Assembly (NCBI GenBank): GCA_031278135.1
Contig: JAITKY010000276.1
Location: 1-9,937 of the forward strand
From: Prevotellaceae bacterium
Lineage (GTDB): Bacteria; Bacteroidota; Bacteroidia; Bacteroidales; UBA932
Direction: 5' to 3'
DNA length: 9,937 nt
The notes beneath the pieces were generated by a model. That model did not search any database. It saw only the letters and a list, made by a program, of their open reading frames with translations, and was not told where the DNA came from. Position 1 is the first letter of the stretch, and each line of letters starts with the position of its first letter. Made by a program: the position numbers and the translations under genes. Of the stretch, positions 1 to 6,357 are shown piece after piece.

Positions 1-343
1 TTAGGCTGGCGATAATGAAATTCTTCGAAAATATTGCCGACTACAAAATAGAATTGGAAACATTGCTAACTCGTAATTTCAGGCTAACTAATTCGAATTC
101 TATTTCCGTTTGAGCATAACATCGCAACTGTGGATATTTGGAGGATCCGTATGTTAAAAGGCGTGTTCGAAAGTGCCAACAAAAGCGATTTTTCGGATTC
201 GACAATGCTTTATACCATTAGTAAATTACCCGCCGGCAATACACGAGGATAGGGTGTATTTTCTGCACAACGGATTTCAGGAGATTAGCTTATGACAAAC
301 AAATTTAAGATTTCACTCATATCTCATATCTCAATAAAGTGTT
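1..343. other. Gene-poor left edge with short, possibly decayed reading frames
   Basis: No intact recognisable gene is seen here. On the plus strand a frame open from the left edge (3-113) ends in TGA and reads like a protein tail (ending NSISV). It could be the 3' end of a gene starting outside the window. A second frame is open from 88 to 249 and contains an ATG at 151 with GGAGG at 140-144, six bases upstream, giving a 33-codon ORF (151-252). A third frame then continues from 245 to a TGA at 293-295 and includes the peptide RVYFLHNGFQ. Three successive open segments in three frames would fit a decayed gene, but each is short and I recognise none of them. The minus strand has only short frames. 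No rho-independent terminator is visible for the gene at 344-1372, whose 3' end faces this region. Confidence 0.3.
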
Positions 344-1372
344 TCAATCTTCGTTTTTCAATTCCCGATATTCCGGCAAGATGGATTTGAAGAACGCAAC
401 AGTTTCGTCGAGCGAGATGAAACTTTTTCCTCCGGAAGCGTTTTTGTGACCTCCACCGTTGAAATGTCTGCGCGCCATGCTGTCTACGGAAAATTCTCCG
501 ACCGATCTGAGCGACAGTTTAATGTAACCATCTTTGCTTTCGGTGAAGAATATGGAAAGTACGACGCCTTTGATACTTAGTGGTATATTCACAAAGCCCT
601 CAGTGTCGCCGGGTTCGAACTCAAACTGATCCAATTCTTCTTTTGTGAGGGTGATATAAGCAGTTCGATATTCGGGCAGGACTTCCATTTTCGTGATGCA
701 GTAGCCCATCAGACGCATTCTGTTTACGGAAAAACTGTTATATACCGCCGAATGTATTTTTTCCCTGATGATGCTGCATTCCATCAAGTCGGCTACAATC
801 CGGAACAGTTCGGGCGAGCAACTGTGTGTAAAAGCGCCTGTATCGGTCATTATGCCGACGTACAACGCTTCCGCTATCCGCGGCGAAACACGCTTTTTAT
901 TAGTGATTTGCCAAATTATACGGTAAACGATTTCACAAGTGCTGCTCATCGGTGTTTTGGATAACGTCAGAGTAAAATCTTCTTCTTCGACGCCTATATG
1001 ATGGTCTATCAACACTTTTTTTATATCCAGTGTCATGATAAATTCGCCCATAGCCTCCAAACGCGAAAGTTTGTTGAAATCGAGACAAAACAGCAAATCC
1101 GTTTCTCTCAATAATCTTTCGCATGTATCTTTCTGATTAAAATATACGTAGATGCTTTCTGTACCGTTAATCCATTTCAAAAAATCGGGGAAATGATTCG
1201 GAACAATTATTACCGGACGAAATCCCCTCTCCCGCAGAAAATTACTCCATCCAATAACAGAACCTATTGCATCGCCGTCGGGATTAATGTGAGTAACAAT
1301 TGCTATATATTTACTTGTATTTAACAGTTCGAGCAATTTTACGATTTTTGTATCTGAAAATATTTTTATCAT
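344..1372 (-). CDS. nrnA: DHH/DHHA1 phosphoesterase, NrnA-like nanoRNase / pAp phosphatase
   Basis: Cytoplasmic phosphoesterase of the DHH superfamily. By family knowledge, NrnA proteins degrade short oligoribonucleotides left by RNA decay, and many also dephosphorylate 3'-phosphoadenosine 5'-phosphate to AMP. The 342-residue length is normal for the family. Motif I, THINPDGDA, is at residues 27-35 (H28, D32 and D34 as metal ligands). The motif II aspartate is D98 in CLDFN, the DHH signature is at 123-125, and the motif IV aspartate is D177 in MTDTGAF. The C-terminal DHHA1 domain ends with the substrate-binding GGGHKNASGG at 306-315. All catalytic motifs are present, so the enzyme should be active. 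The ATG at 1372 places motif I at the usual distance from the N-terminus. The gene is divergent from the dipeptidyl peptidase gene and appears monocistronic here. The exact substrate (nanoRNA, pAp or cyclic-dinucleotide breakdown products) cannot be read from the sequence. Confidence 0.9.
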   Translation of the reverse strand: MIKIFSDTKIVKLLELLNTSKYIAIVTHINPDGDAIGSVIGWSNFLRERGFRPVIIVPNHFPDFLKWINGTESIYVYFNQKDTCERLLRETDLLFCLDFNKLSRLEAMGEFIMTLDIKKVLIDHHIGVEEEDFTLTLSKTPMSSTCEIVYRIIWQITNKKRVSPRIAEALYVGIMTDTGAFTHSCSPELFRIVADLMECSIIREKIHSAVYNSFSVNRMRLMGYCITKMEVLPEYRTAYITLTKEELDQFEFEPGDTEGFVNIPLSIKGVVLSIFFTESKDGYIKLSLRSVGEFSVDSMARRHFNGGGHKNASGGKSFISLDETVAFFKSILPEYRELKNED

Positions 1373-1450
1373 CTTTATCTTAATATATCAATTTGTTACC
1401 CTGTTTCGACACGTTCAAAATCATGTCCGGCACGGTTACGAAATATGGCG

Positions 1451-1458
1451 CAAAGTTA
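1451..1458 (-). promoter_or_regulatory. Candidate -7 element for the nrnA-like gene
   Basis: On the minus strand these bases read TAACTTTG, an exact match to the Bacteroidota -7 consensus TAnnTTTG, about 80 bases upstream of the ATG at 1372. No TTTG is found at the normal -33 spacing; the nearest minus-strand TTTG (1489-1492) is about 30 bases away, which is too far. The -7 box alone makes this plausible but unproven. Confidence 0.4.
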
Positions 1459-1507
1459 AGAAAATTGTCTGAACTGTATAATTAACCTCAAAATGTTTAT
1501 TTTCGTA

Positions 1508-1540
1508 TTTGTTTATATTTCAAAAAAATAATTACATTTG
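1508..1540 (+). promoter_or_regulatory. Bacteroidota sigma-A type promoter for the dpp-uxaA pair
   Basis: TTTG at 1508-1511 and TACATTTG at 1533-1540 match both halves of the Bacteroidota housekeeping consensus (TTTG / TAnnTTTG) with a 21-base spacer, which is in the accepted range. Transcription would begin near 1546, giving an AT-rich leader of about 58 bases before the ATG at 1604. The leader has no clear Shine-Dalgarno sequence, as is common in this phylum. Confidence 0.65.
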
Positions 1541-1603
1541 CACTTTATTAACAGTATATATTTAAACAGGCTTTATTGATTTATTATATTAAAAATCAGC
1601 GAT

Positions 1604-3796
1604 ATGTTAAGAACAGAAAAGATAGCGGCGTTATTTATTTTGAGTGGTTTTTTGTTGTTTTCCGTAGATTTGCCAGCGCAAAAACAACTGCTTTCACATG
1701 ACCAAATTTTCAGTCTGCGACAAACAAACAACCCTGTTGAGGTTGTGAAATGGATTGACGATAATTCGCTTATTGTTTCGGAATGGGACGAAAAAAGAAT
1801 TTTGTCTTTAATCACAATCAAGAAAAAAGAGCGGATTCCATTTGATGAAAAAGATTTGAAACAGTATTTTCCCGAACCGGCAAAACGGCTTGAGATTCAG
1901 TCGGGAAATATCAGTTATGGTGGCGAATTAATTGTGTCGTCGGGCAACAACAAAAATCCGGCATTATCGCCCGACAGCGCTTATATTGCATACATCAAAG
2001 ACAATGATTTGTATGCTGTTCGCATATCGGACAAAAAAGAATTTCGGCTAACCAACGACGGTAGCGATGTGATTTTGAACGGTTATGCGTCGTGGGTGTA
2101 TATGGAAGAGATTTTGGGACGGTCGTCGAATTTCAGTGCGTTCTGGTGGTCGCCCGATAGCAAGACAATCGCGTTTTTCCGTACCGACGATTCGAATGTG
2201 CCGCTCTTTTCGATAACCGACAGCCGTGATTTACACGGATATATCGAAACAATGCGATATCCGAAATCTGGAGACAATAATCCCGAAGTACAAATCGGAT
2301 TCGTTGACCCCGAAGGAAAAAACAAAATCGTCTGGGCTGATTTCGACCAAAAAGAAGACCAGTATTTCGGAAAACCGCTTTGGACACCTTCGGGAAAAAG
2401 TATATGGATACAGTGGATGAACAGAGGTCAAGACAACTATAAACTCTTCGACGTCAATCCTATAACAGGCAAAAAAACGGAAATATACAACGAAACGCAA
2501 AAAACATGGATAGATATCGATAAAGACAATCGTGTCAATTTTCTTCCAAGTGGTAATGGGGCTATAATTATCAGCGACAAAAGCGGTTATAACCATTTAT
2601 ACCTCTCCACTACCCCCACCCCACAGGGAAAAGGGACATCACCTAATCCACCACAGAAAAGGGAAATATATCCGATTACTCAAGGCGAGTTCACCGTGTT
2701 GGACATAATCAAAATCGACGAAAAGAATAAAACCGTATATTTCACTTGTTTTAAGGATAATATCGGTTGCACGGACTTTTATAAAGTATCGTTCGACGGC
2801 AAAAATCTGCAACGTTTGTCATTTGGGAATTATACTCACAGAATATCGCTTTCGCCCGATGCAAAATATTTTGTGTCAATATATTCGAACACCCTCACGC
2901 CGCCGGCTACGGCTCTGTACGACACAAAAGGAAAACTCGTCATGGAACTCGGCAATTCGCGCAACGAACAGAATGAGATATACGAATGGGCAAAAACAGA
3001 GTTTGTTACAGTCAAAAGCGACGATGGTAAATACGATTTGCCGATGCGTGTGATATTGCCCGTTAATACGGATAAAGACAAAAAATACCCTGTTCTCATA
3101 CACGTTTACGGAGGACCCGCAGCTATTAATGTCTGGCAGGGCTGGTCGTCGAGTTCAATATCCAACTGGTATGCGTATGAAGGTCTGGTTCAGGTTGCTA
3201 TCGACCATCGCGGAAGCCTGCATTTCGGGAAAAAAGGCCAGGACGAGATGCACAGAAATCTGGGAAAGGTCGAAGTTATGGATTATTCGACTTGCGTAAA
3301 ATGGCTGGTCAAAAATGCACAGGTTGACCCGAAACGTGTCTGTATCAACGGATTCAGTTATGGCGGATATATCACTTGTTACTCTTTGTTGCGTGCTCCC
3401 GACGTATTTACTCACGGTATCGCCGGAGGAAGCGTGACCGACTGGATGTTGTACGATGCTCCTTACACAGAACGATTTATGGACCATCCAAAGGAAAACC
3501 CCGAAGGTTACATACAGTCGTCGGCACTCACTCATGCCGGTAATTTGAAGGGAAAACTGCTTCTTACTCACGGGCTTATCGACGAAAATGTCCATGTACA
3601 GAATACATTCCAGTTAATTAGCGAACTTGAGGACAAAAACAGGTATTTCGATTTGGTTATTTATCCGTCGAACAGGCACGGGTATGGAGGAGCAAAAGAG
3701 GTACATTTCAGAAATTTGCAGATAAAATTCATTTACGAACATTTGCTTCGGAAACCGATTCCCGAAAGGCTGAAAAAAGAAATCTTCAATGAATAA
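1604..3796 (+). CDS. Dipeptidyl peptidase IV, S9B prolyl oligopeptidase family, exported
   Basis: Exported serine peptidase predicted to remove X-Pro or X-Ala dipeptides from the N-termini of peptides in the periplasm or at the outer surface. Residues 1-25 form a signal peptide ending LPA, cleaved before QKQ. An eight-bladed-propeller DPPIV N-terminal domain covers roughly residues 90-450 and the alpha/beta-hydrolase domain roughly 500-730. The catalytic triad is S585 (GFSYGGY), D660 (GLIDENVH) and H692 (NRHGYGG), at family spacing. The glutamate pair that grips the substrate N-terminus is E168-E169 in SWVYMEE, a variant of the usual DWVYEEE. The peptide LYDAPYTERFM matches the human DPP4 substrate-pocket segment. 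Length (730) is typical. Residues about 336-354 form an unusual Pro/Thr/Gly-rich insertion in a propeller loop. The gene is probably transcribed with uxaA, which starts 9 bases after the stop codon. S9B membership is firm; exact specificity is inferred. Confidence 0.92.
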   Translation: MLRTEKIAALFILSGFLLFSVDLPAQKQLLSHDQIFSLRQTNNPVEVVKWIDDNSLIVSEWDEKRILSLITIKKKERIPFDEKDLKQYFPEPAKRLEIQSGNISYGGELIVSSGNNKNPALSPDSAYIAYIKDNDLYAVRISDKKEFRLTNDGSDVILNGYASWVYMEEILGRSSNFSAFWWSPDSKTIAFFRTDDSNVPLFSITDSRDLHGYIETMRYPKSGDNNPEVQIGFVDPEGKNKIVWADFDQKEDQYFGKPLWTPSGKSIWIQWMNRGQDNYKLFDVNPITGKKTEIYNETQKTWIDIDKDNRVNFLPSGNGAIIISDKSGYNHLYLSTTPTPQGKGTSPNPPQKREIYPITQGEFTVLDIIKIDEKNKTVYFTCFKDNIGCTDFYKVSFDGKNLQRLSFGNYTHRISLSPDAKYFVSIYSNTLTPPATALYDTKGKLVMELGNSRNEQNEIYEWAKTEFVTVKSDDGKYDLPMRVILPVNTDKDKKYPVLIHVYGGPAAINVWQGWSSSSISNWYAYEGLVQVAIDHRGSLHFGKKGQDEMHRNLGKVEVMDYSTCVKWLVKNAQVDPKRVCINGFSYGGYITCYSLLRAPDVFTHGIAGGSVTDWMLYDAPYTERFMDHPKENPEGYIQSSALTHAGNLKGKLLLTHGLIDENVHVQNTFQLISELEDKNRYFDLVIYPSNRHGYGGAKEVHFRNLQIKFIYEHLLRKPIPERLKKEIFNE
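2612..2664 (+). repeat. In-frame C-rich imperfect repeat inside the DPP IV gene
   Basis: This segment is much richer in C and G than the surrounding AT-rich coding DNA and contains two imperfect copies of one unit: 2616-2636 (core CCCCACAGGGAAAAGGGA) and 2646-2664 (core CCACCACAGAAAAGGGA). It encodes a Pro/Thr/Gly/Gln/Lys-rich stretch (TPTPQGKG followed by SPNPPQK) between LYLS and the propeller strand REIYPITQGEF. Relatives usually have only a short turn there (YDxNG-like), so this looks like an inserted repeat that kept the frame. Confidence 0.5.
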
Positions 3797-3805
3797 TAAA
3801 GATGA

Positions 3806-5296
3806 ATGAGTAAATATATCAAAATCAATTCTGCCGACAATGTGGCTGTTGCTGTCGAAAAGCTGCCAACAGGAGAACAGTTAAATATCGACAGTGAAAC
3901 GATTGTATTACAGAACGATATCCCAGCGGGACATAAAATTGCATTGTGCGATTTTGTTGCAGGCGACAATATAATTAAATACGGAATGCCGATAGGGCAT
4001 GCTTCCGTAGCCATTGGTTGTGGAACTCTGATTAACGAAAAAAATATCAAAACCAATCTCGAAGGAATACTCGAATATTCGTACAATCCTCTGCCGGCAC
4101 CGGCATTGATGCCATGCAAACATTTGACATTCAAGGGTTATCGTCGTAAAAACGGCGATGTCGGTATCCGGAACGAAATATGGATTATCCCGACAGTGGG
4201 ATGTGTTAACGGGATTATCAACGAGTTAGCGAAATCGCTGAGTAAGGAAATCGATGGCAATGGAATCGACGCTGTTGTGGCTTATCCTCACAACTTCGGA
4301 TGCTCGCAATTGGGTGACGACCACGAAAATACCCGCAAAATTCTACGCAATATGGTTCTTCATCCGAATGCCGGAGGAGTGTTGATTGTGGGTTTGGGAT
4401 GCGAAAACAATCAGCCCGAAGCCTTCCGTAAAATGTTGGGCGAGTATGATATCGACCGTGTTAAATTTCTTGTTACTCAGGAAGTCGAAGACGAATATGA
4501 GGAAGGAATGAAACTTTTGCGTGAAATATATTCCGTTGTTTCGAACGACGAACGGATGGATACACCGCTCAGCGAATTGAGGGTCGGTTTGAAATGCGGC
4601 GGCTCGGACGGGTTTTCGGGCATTACGGCTAATCCTTTACTGGGCGTATTCTCCGATTTCCTTGTGTCGCAGGGCGGAACGACCGTTCTTACCGAAGTTC
4701 CCGAAATGTTCGGAGCCGAAACTATTCTGATGCAAAGATGTCAAAACCGCGAAATATTCGACAAAACAGTACATTTGATAAACGACTTTAAACGGTATTT
4801 TATTGCTAATAATCAACCTGTTTACGAAAATCCTTCGCCAGGAAACAAAGCCGGTGGAATTTCGACGCTGGAAGAAAAATCGCTCGGCTGTACCCAAAAA
4901 TCGGGTTCGTCGGCGGTCAAAGATGTGCTCATGTACGGCGAACGATTGAAAACAAAGGGTTTAAACCTGTTAAGCGCTCCCGGAAACGACCTCGTTGCAA
5001 GCACTGCTCTTGCTGCATCAGGCTGTCACATAGTGCTGTTCACCACCGGAAGAGGTACGCCGTTCGGAACGTTTGTCCCGACAATGAAAATCTCGACAAA
5101 CAGTCTGCTGTTCAACAAAAAACCGGGCTGGATAGATTTTAACGCCGGGACTTTGCTCGACGAAGGCGAAATTATGAAATCGCTCAGCGAACGGTTCATC
5201 CGGTTTGTCATCGGAACGGCTAATGGAAAGTATGTAAACAACGAAAAGAAAAATGATAGAGAAATATCTATTTTAAAAACAGGAATAACGTTGTAA
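3806..5296 (+). CDS. uxaA: Altronate dehydratase (fused SAF + UxaA domains)
   Basis: Cytoplasmic enzyme that dehydrates D-altronate to 2-keto-3-deoxy-D-gluconate, a step of galacturonate catabolism; characterised relatives depend on Fe2+ or Mn2+. Residues about 1-95 form the SAF domain (DIPAGHKIAL, then PIGHASVAIG). The UxaA core starts at GYRRKNGDVGIRNE (from residue 111) and includes PTVGCVNG, HNFGCSQ (C166), GLGCENN (C199), LKCGGSDGFSG (C264) and TTGRGTPFGT. The C-terminus REISILKTGITL is also family-typical. The 496-residue length is normal and there is no sign of decay. The ATG at 3806 starts 9 bases after the DPP IV stop codon, so the two are probably cotranscribed. An out-of-frame ATG at 3802 opens only three codons. 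No other hexuronate genes (uxaB, uxaC, kdgK, kdgA) or regulator lie in the window, which is unusual. Other sugar-acid dehydratases share this fold, so altronate as substrate is likely but not certain. Confidence 0.9.
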   Translation: MSKYIKINSADNVAVAVEKLPTGEQLNIDSETIVLQNDIPAGHKIALCDFVAGDNIIKYGMPIGHASVAIGCGTLINEKNIKTNLEGILEYSYNPLPAPALMPCKHLTFKGYRRKNGDVGIRNEIWIIPTVGCVNGIINELAKSLSKEIDGNGIDAVVAYPHNFGCSQLGDDHENTRKILRNMVLHPNAGGVLIVGLGCENNQPEAFRKMLGEYDIDRVKFLVTQEVEDEYEEGMKLLREIYSVVSNDERMDTPLSELRVGLKCGGSDGFSGITANPLLGVFSDFLVSQGGTTVLTEVPEMFGAETILMQRCQNREIFDKTVHLINDFKRYFIANNQPVYENPSPGNKAGGISTLEEKSLGCTQKSGSSAVKDVLMYGERLKTKGLNLLSAPGNDLVASTALAASGCHIVLFTTGRGTPFGTFVPTMKISTNSLLFNKKPGWIDFNAGTLLDEGEIMKSLSERFIRFVIGTANGKYVNNEKKNDREISILKTGITL

Positions 5297-5298
5297 AT

Positions 5299-5362
5299 TT
5301 TTAACATTATTTTGAGATTTTAACAAAACTAAACACGTCCGTTAAACAATTGAATGTTAAAA
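5299..5362. repeat. Ten-base inverted repeat downstream of uxaA
   Basis: TTTTAACATT at 5299-5308 is the exact reverse complement of AATGTTAAAA at 5353-5362, with a 44-base loop. The arms are nearly all A/T and the loop is long, so this is a poor intrinsic terminator. It may be chance in AT-rich DNA or mark an RNA end. No GC-rich terminator stem is visible between uxaA and the muramidase gene. Confidence 0.25.
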
Positions 5363-5408
5363 TAAGTTAATAATACTGTCTAAATGATTAATTATTGCTT
5401 ATTTTGCA

Positions 5409-5431
5409 TCGATTTAATATAACTAAATCGA
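5409..5431. promoter_or_regulatory. Perfect 8-base palindrome abutting the GH25 start codon
   Basis: TCGATTTA (5409-5416) and TAAATCGA (5424-5431) are exact reverse complements around a 7-base loop. The right arm ends 4 bases before the ATG at 5436, where a ribosome binding site would lie. In RNA it could form a hairpin over the initiation region; in DNA it could be an operator. A weak -7-like element, TTATTTTG (5399-5406, one mismatch to TAnnTTTG), lies just upstream with no good -33 box, so the palindrome would sit at the start of that transcript. Function is inference only. Confidence 0.4.
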
Positions 5432-5435
5432 ATTG

Positions 5436-6152
5436 ATGAAATATATTGTTTTGATAATATTGGCAGTGCTGTTACCGGACTTCGGGACAGCAAGAAATGG
5501 AAAGGTTTTAAATGCGTTCGGGATTTCGGTTCCGGTTTATGAGATTCATGGTATTGATGTTTCGAGATATCAGGAAAAGATTAATTGGCACGAAATATCC
5601 TGCTTCAAAAGCGGAAAAGACAGTGTCGGGATAACTTTCGCTTTTGTGAAAGCAACGGAAGGCAAGTCCCTGCTCGATAAGTATTTCAATTACAACTGGA
5701 GTGAAACGAAAAAACATAATATCATCCGTGGAGCTTATCATTATTATAACCCCAACGTAAACTCGGCTTTGCAGGCGGCCAACTTCATCAAACATGTCAA
5801 ACTGCAAACAGGCGACCTCCCACCGGTACTCGATATCGAAGAAATCGGAAAATATGGTAGCACCAACATGAAAAAAGGTATCAAGAACTGGTTGAAACTC
5901 ATCGAAAAACACTATGGCGTCAAACCGATAATATACACAAATGTAAATTTTTACAAAAAATATCTGTCGAGTAAAGATTTTAACGGATATCATTTCTGGA
6001 TTGCTCATTACACAAAAACAACTCCAAACGTAGACAAAGAATGGCTTTTCTGGCAATATAGCGACAAAGGTGTAATCAAAAACATCCGTTCCAAAGTCGC
6101 TCTCAATGTGCACAAAGGAACGAAAGAAGAACTGCTGGCTATCTGTAAATGA
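5436..6152 (+). CDS. Exported GH25 muramidase (lysozyme family 25)
   Basis: Single-domain glycoside hydrolase family 25 enzyme, predicted to cut the N-acetylmuramic acid to N-acetylglucosamine bond of peptidoglycan outside the cytoplasm. The N-terminus (MKYIVLIILAVLL) is a signal peptide or signal anchor ending near residue 20, with no lipobox cysteine. The catalytic fold spans residues about 38-225. The first-strand aspartate is D41 in GIDVSRYQ, and PPVLDIEE gives D133 and the proton donor E135. GAYHYY, KPIIYTN and FWQYSDKG are further family motifs. The last strand normally reads VDxN, but here it is VALN, with A222 replacing the fourth active-site carboxylate. I chose the ATG at 5436 over the in-frame TTG at 5433 because it is the first ATG and opens directly into the signal sequence. 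Length is 238 residues, which is short but complete. It converges on dnaE. No phage or secretion genes lie beside it, so a cell-wall remodelling or antibacterial role is open. Confidence 0.88.
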   Translation: MKYIVLIILAVLLPDFGTARNGKVLNAFGISVPVYEIHGIDVSRYQEKINWHEISCFKSGKDSVGITFAFVKATEGKSLLDKYFNYNWSETKKHNIIRGAYHYYNPNVNSALQAANFIKHVKLQTGDLPPVLDIEEIGKYGSTNMKKGIKNWLKLIEKHYGVKPIIYTNVNFYKKYLSSKDFNGYHFWIAHYTKTTPNVDKEWLFWQYSDKGVIKNIRSKVALNVHKGTKEELLAICK

Positions 6153-6168
6153 ATAATTAATTAATTAA

Positions 6169-6261
6169 ATGTTGCAAAATCCTAAATCAGCAGGCGAATG
6201 TCTTTTTTGCGATAGAACTTTTGCTAAAGCATCTATTAACCGCCATTTACAAACCATTTAA
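6169..6261 (+). pseudogene. Broken start of a Cys2His2-finger protein gene
   Basis: This 30-codon frame begins MLQNPKSAGE and continues with CLFC and, after eleven residues, a histidine in NRHLQT, then stops at TAA 6259-6261. The pattern C-x2-C-x11-H is that of a Cys2His2 zinc finger that has lost its second histidine. If one base is restored in the C run just before 6256 (ACC ATT becoming ACC CAT), the histidine returns at H-x3-H and the frame stays open for about 36 more codons, to TGA 6363-6365, overlapping the dnaE stop codon. Another frame continues from 6257 to TAA at 6308-6310. From memory, Bacteroidota have proteins starting with such a finger (CxFCxKTFxKxxIxRHLxxH) ahead of a larger conserved domain; that domain is not seen here. 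The best reading is a decayed remnant, with a one-base assembly error as the alternative explanation for the first break. Confidence 0.4.
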
Positions 6262-6357
6262 CCCTAAAAGTGAACGAAAATGTATCGTTTATTTATTTAC
6301 GCTTTCCTAACATGCCCCTTGTTATTACTATAACGTATAGAGTGCTGATTCATCGTA

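Noticed and set aside
318..335. ATCTCAT tandem copies downstream of the nrnA-like gene
   Set aside because: Only about two copies of a 7-base unit, too short to call a repeat element or a regulatory site.
3155..3595. Minus-strand open frame of 146 codons inside the DPP IV gene
   Set aside because: It is antisense to the catalytic domain of DPP IV, with no promoter or domain of its own.
5508..6113. Long minus-strand open frame (201 codons) opposite the GH25 gene
   Set aside because: It lies fully antisense to a gene with clear catalytic motifs, and its translation shows no recognisable motif. It is best explained as a codon-bias shadow.
6155..6168. AATTAATTAATTAA run after the GH25 stop codon
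   Set aside because: A short AT tandem in an AT-rich spacer, with no GC stem or T-tract to make it a terminator and no other sign of function.
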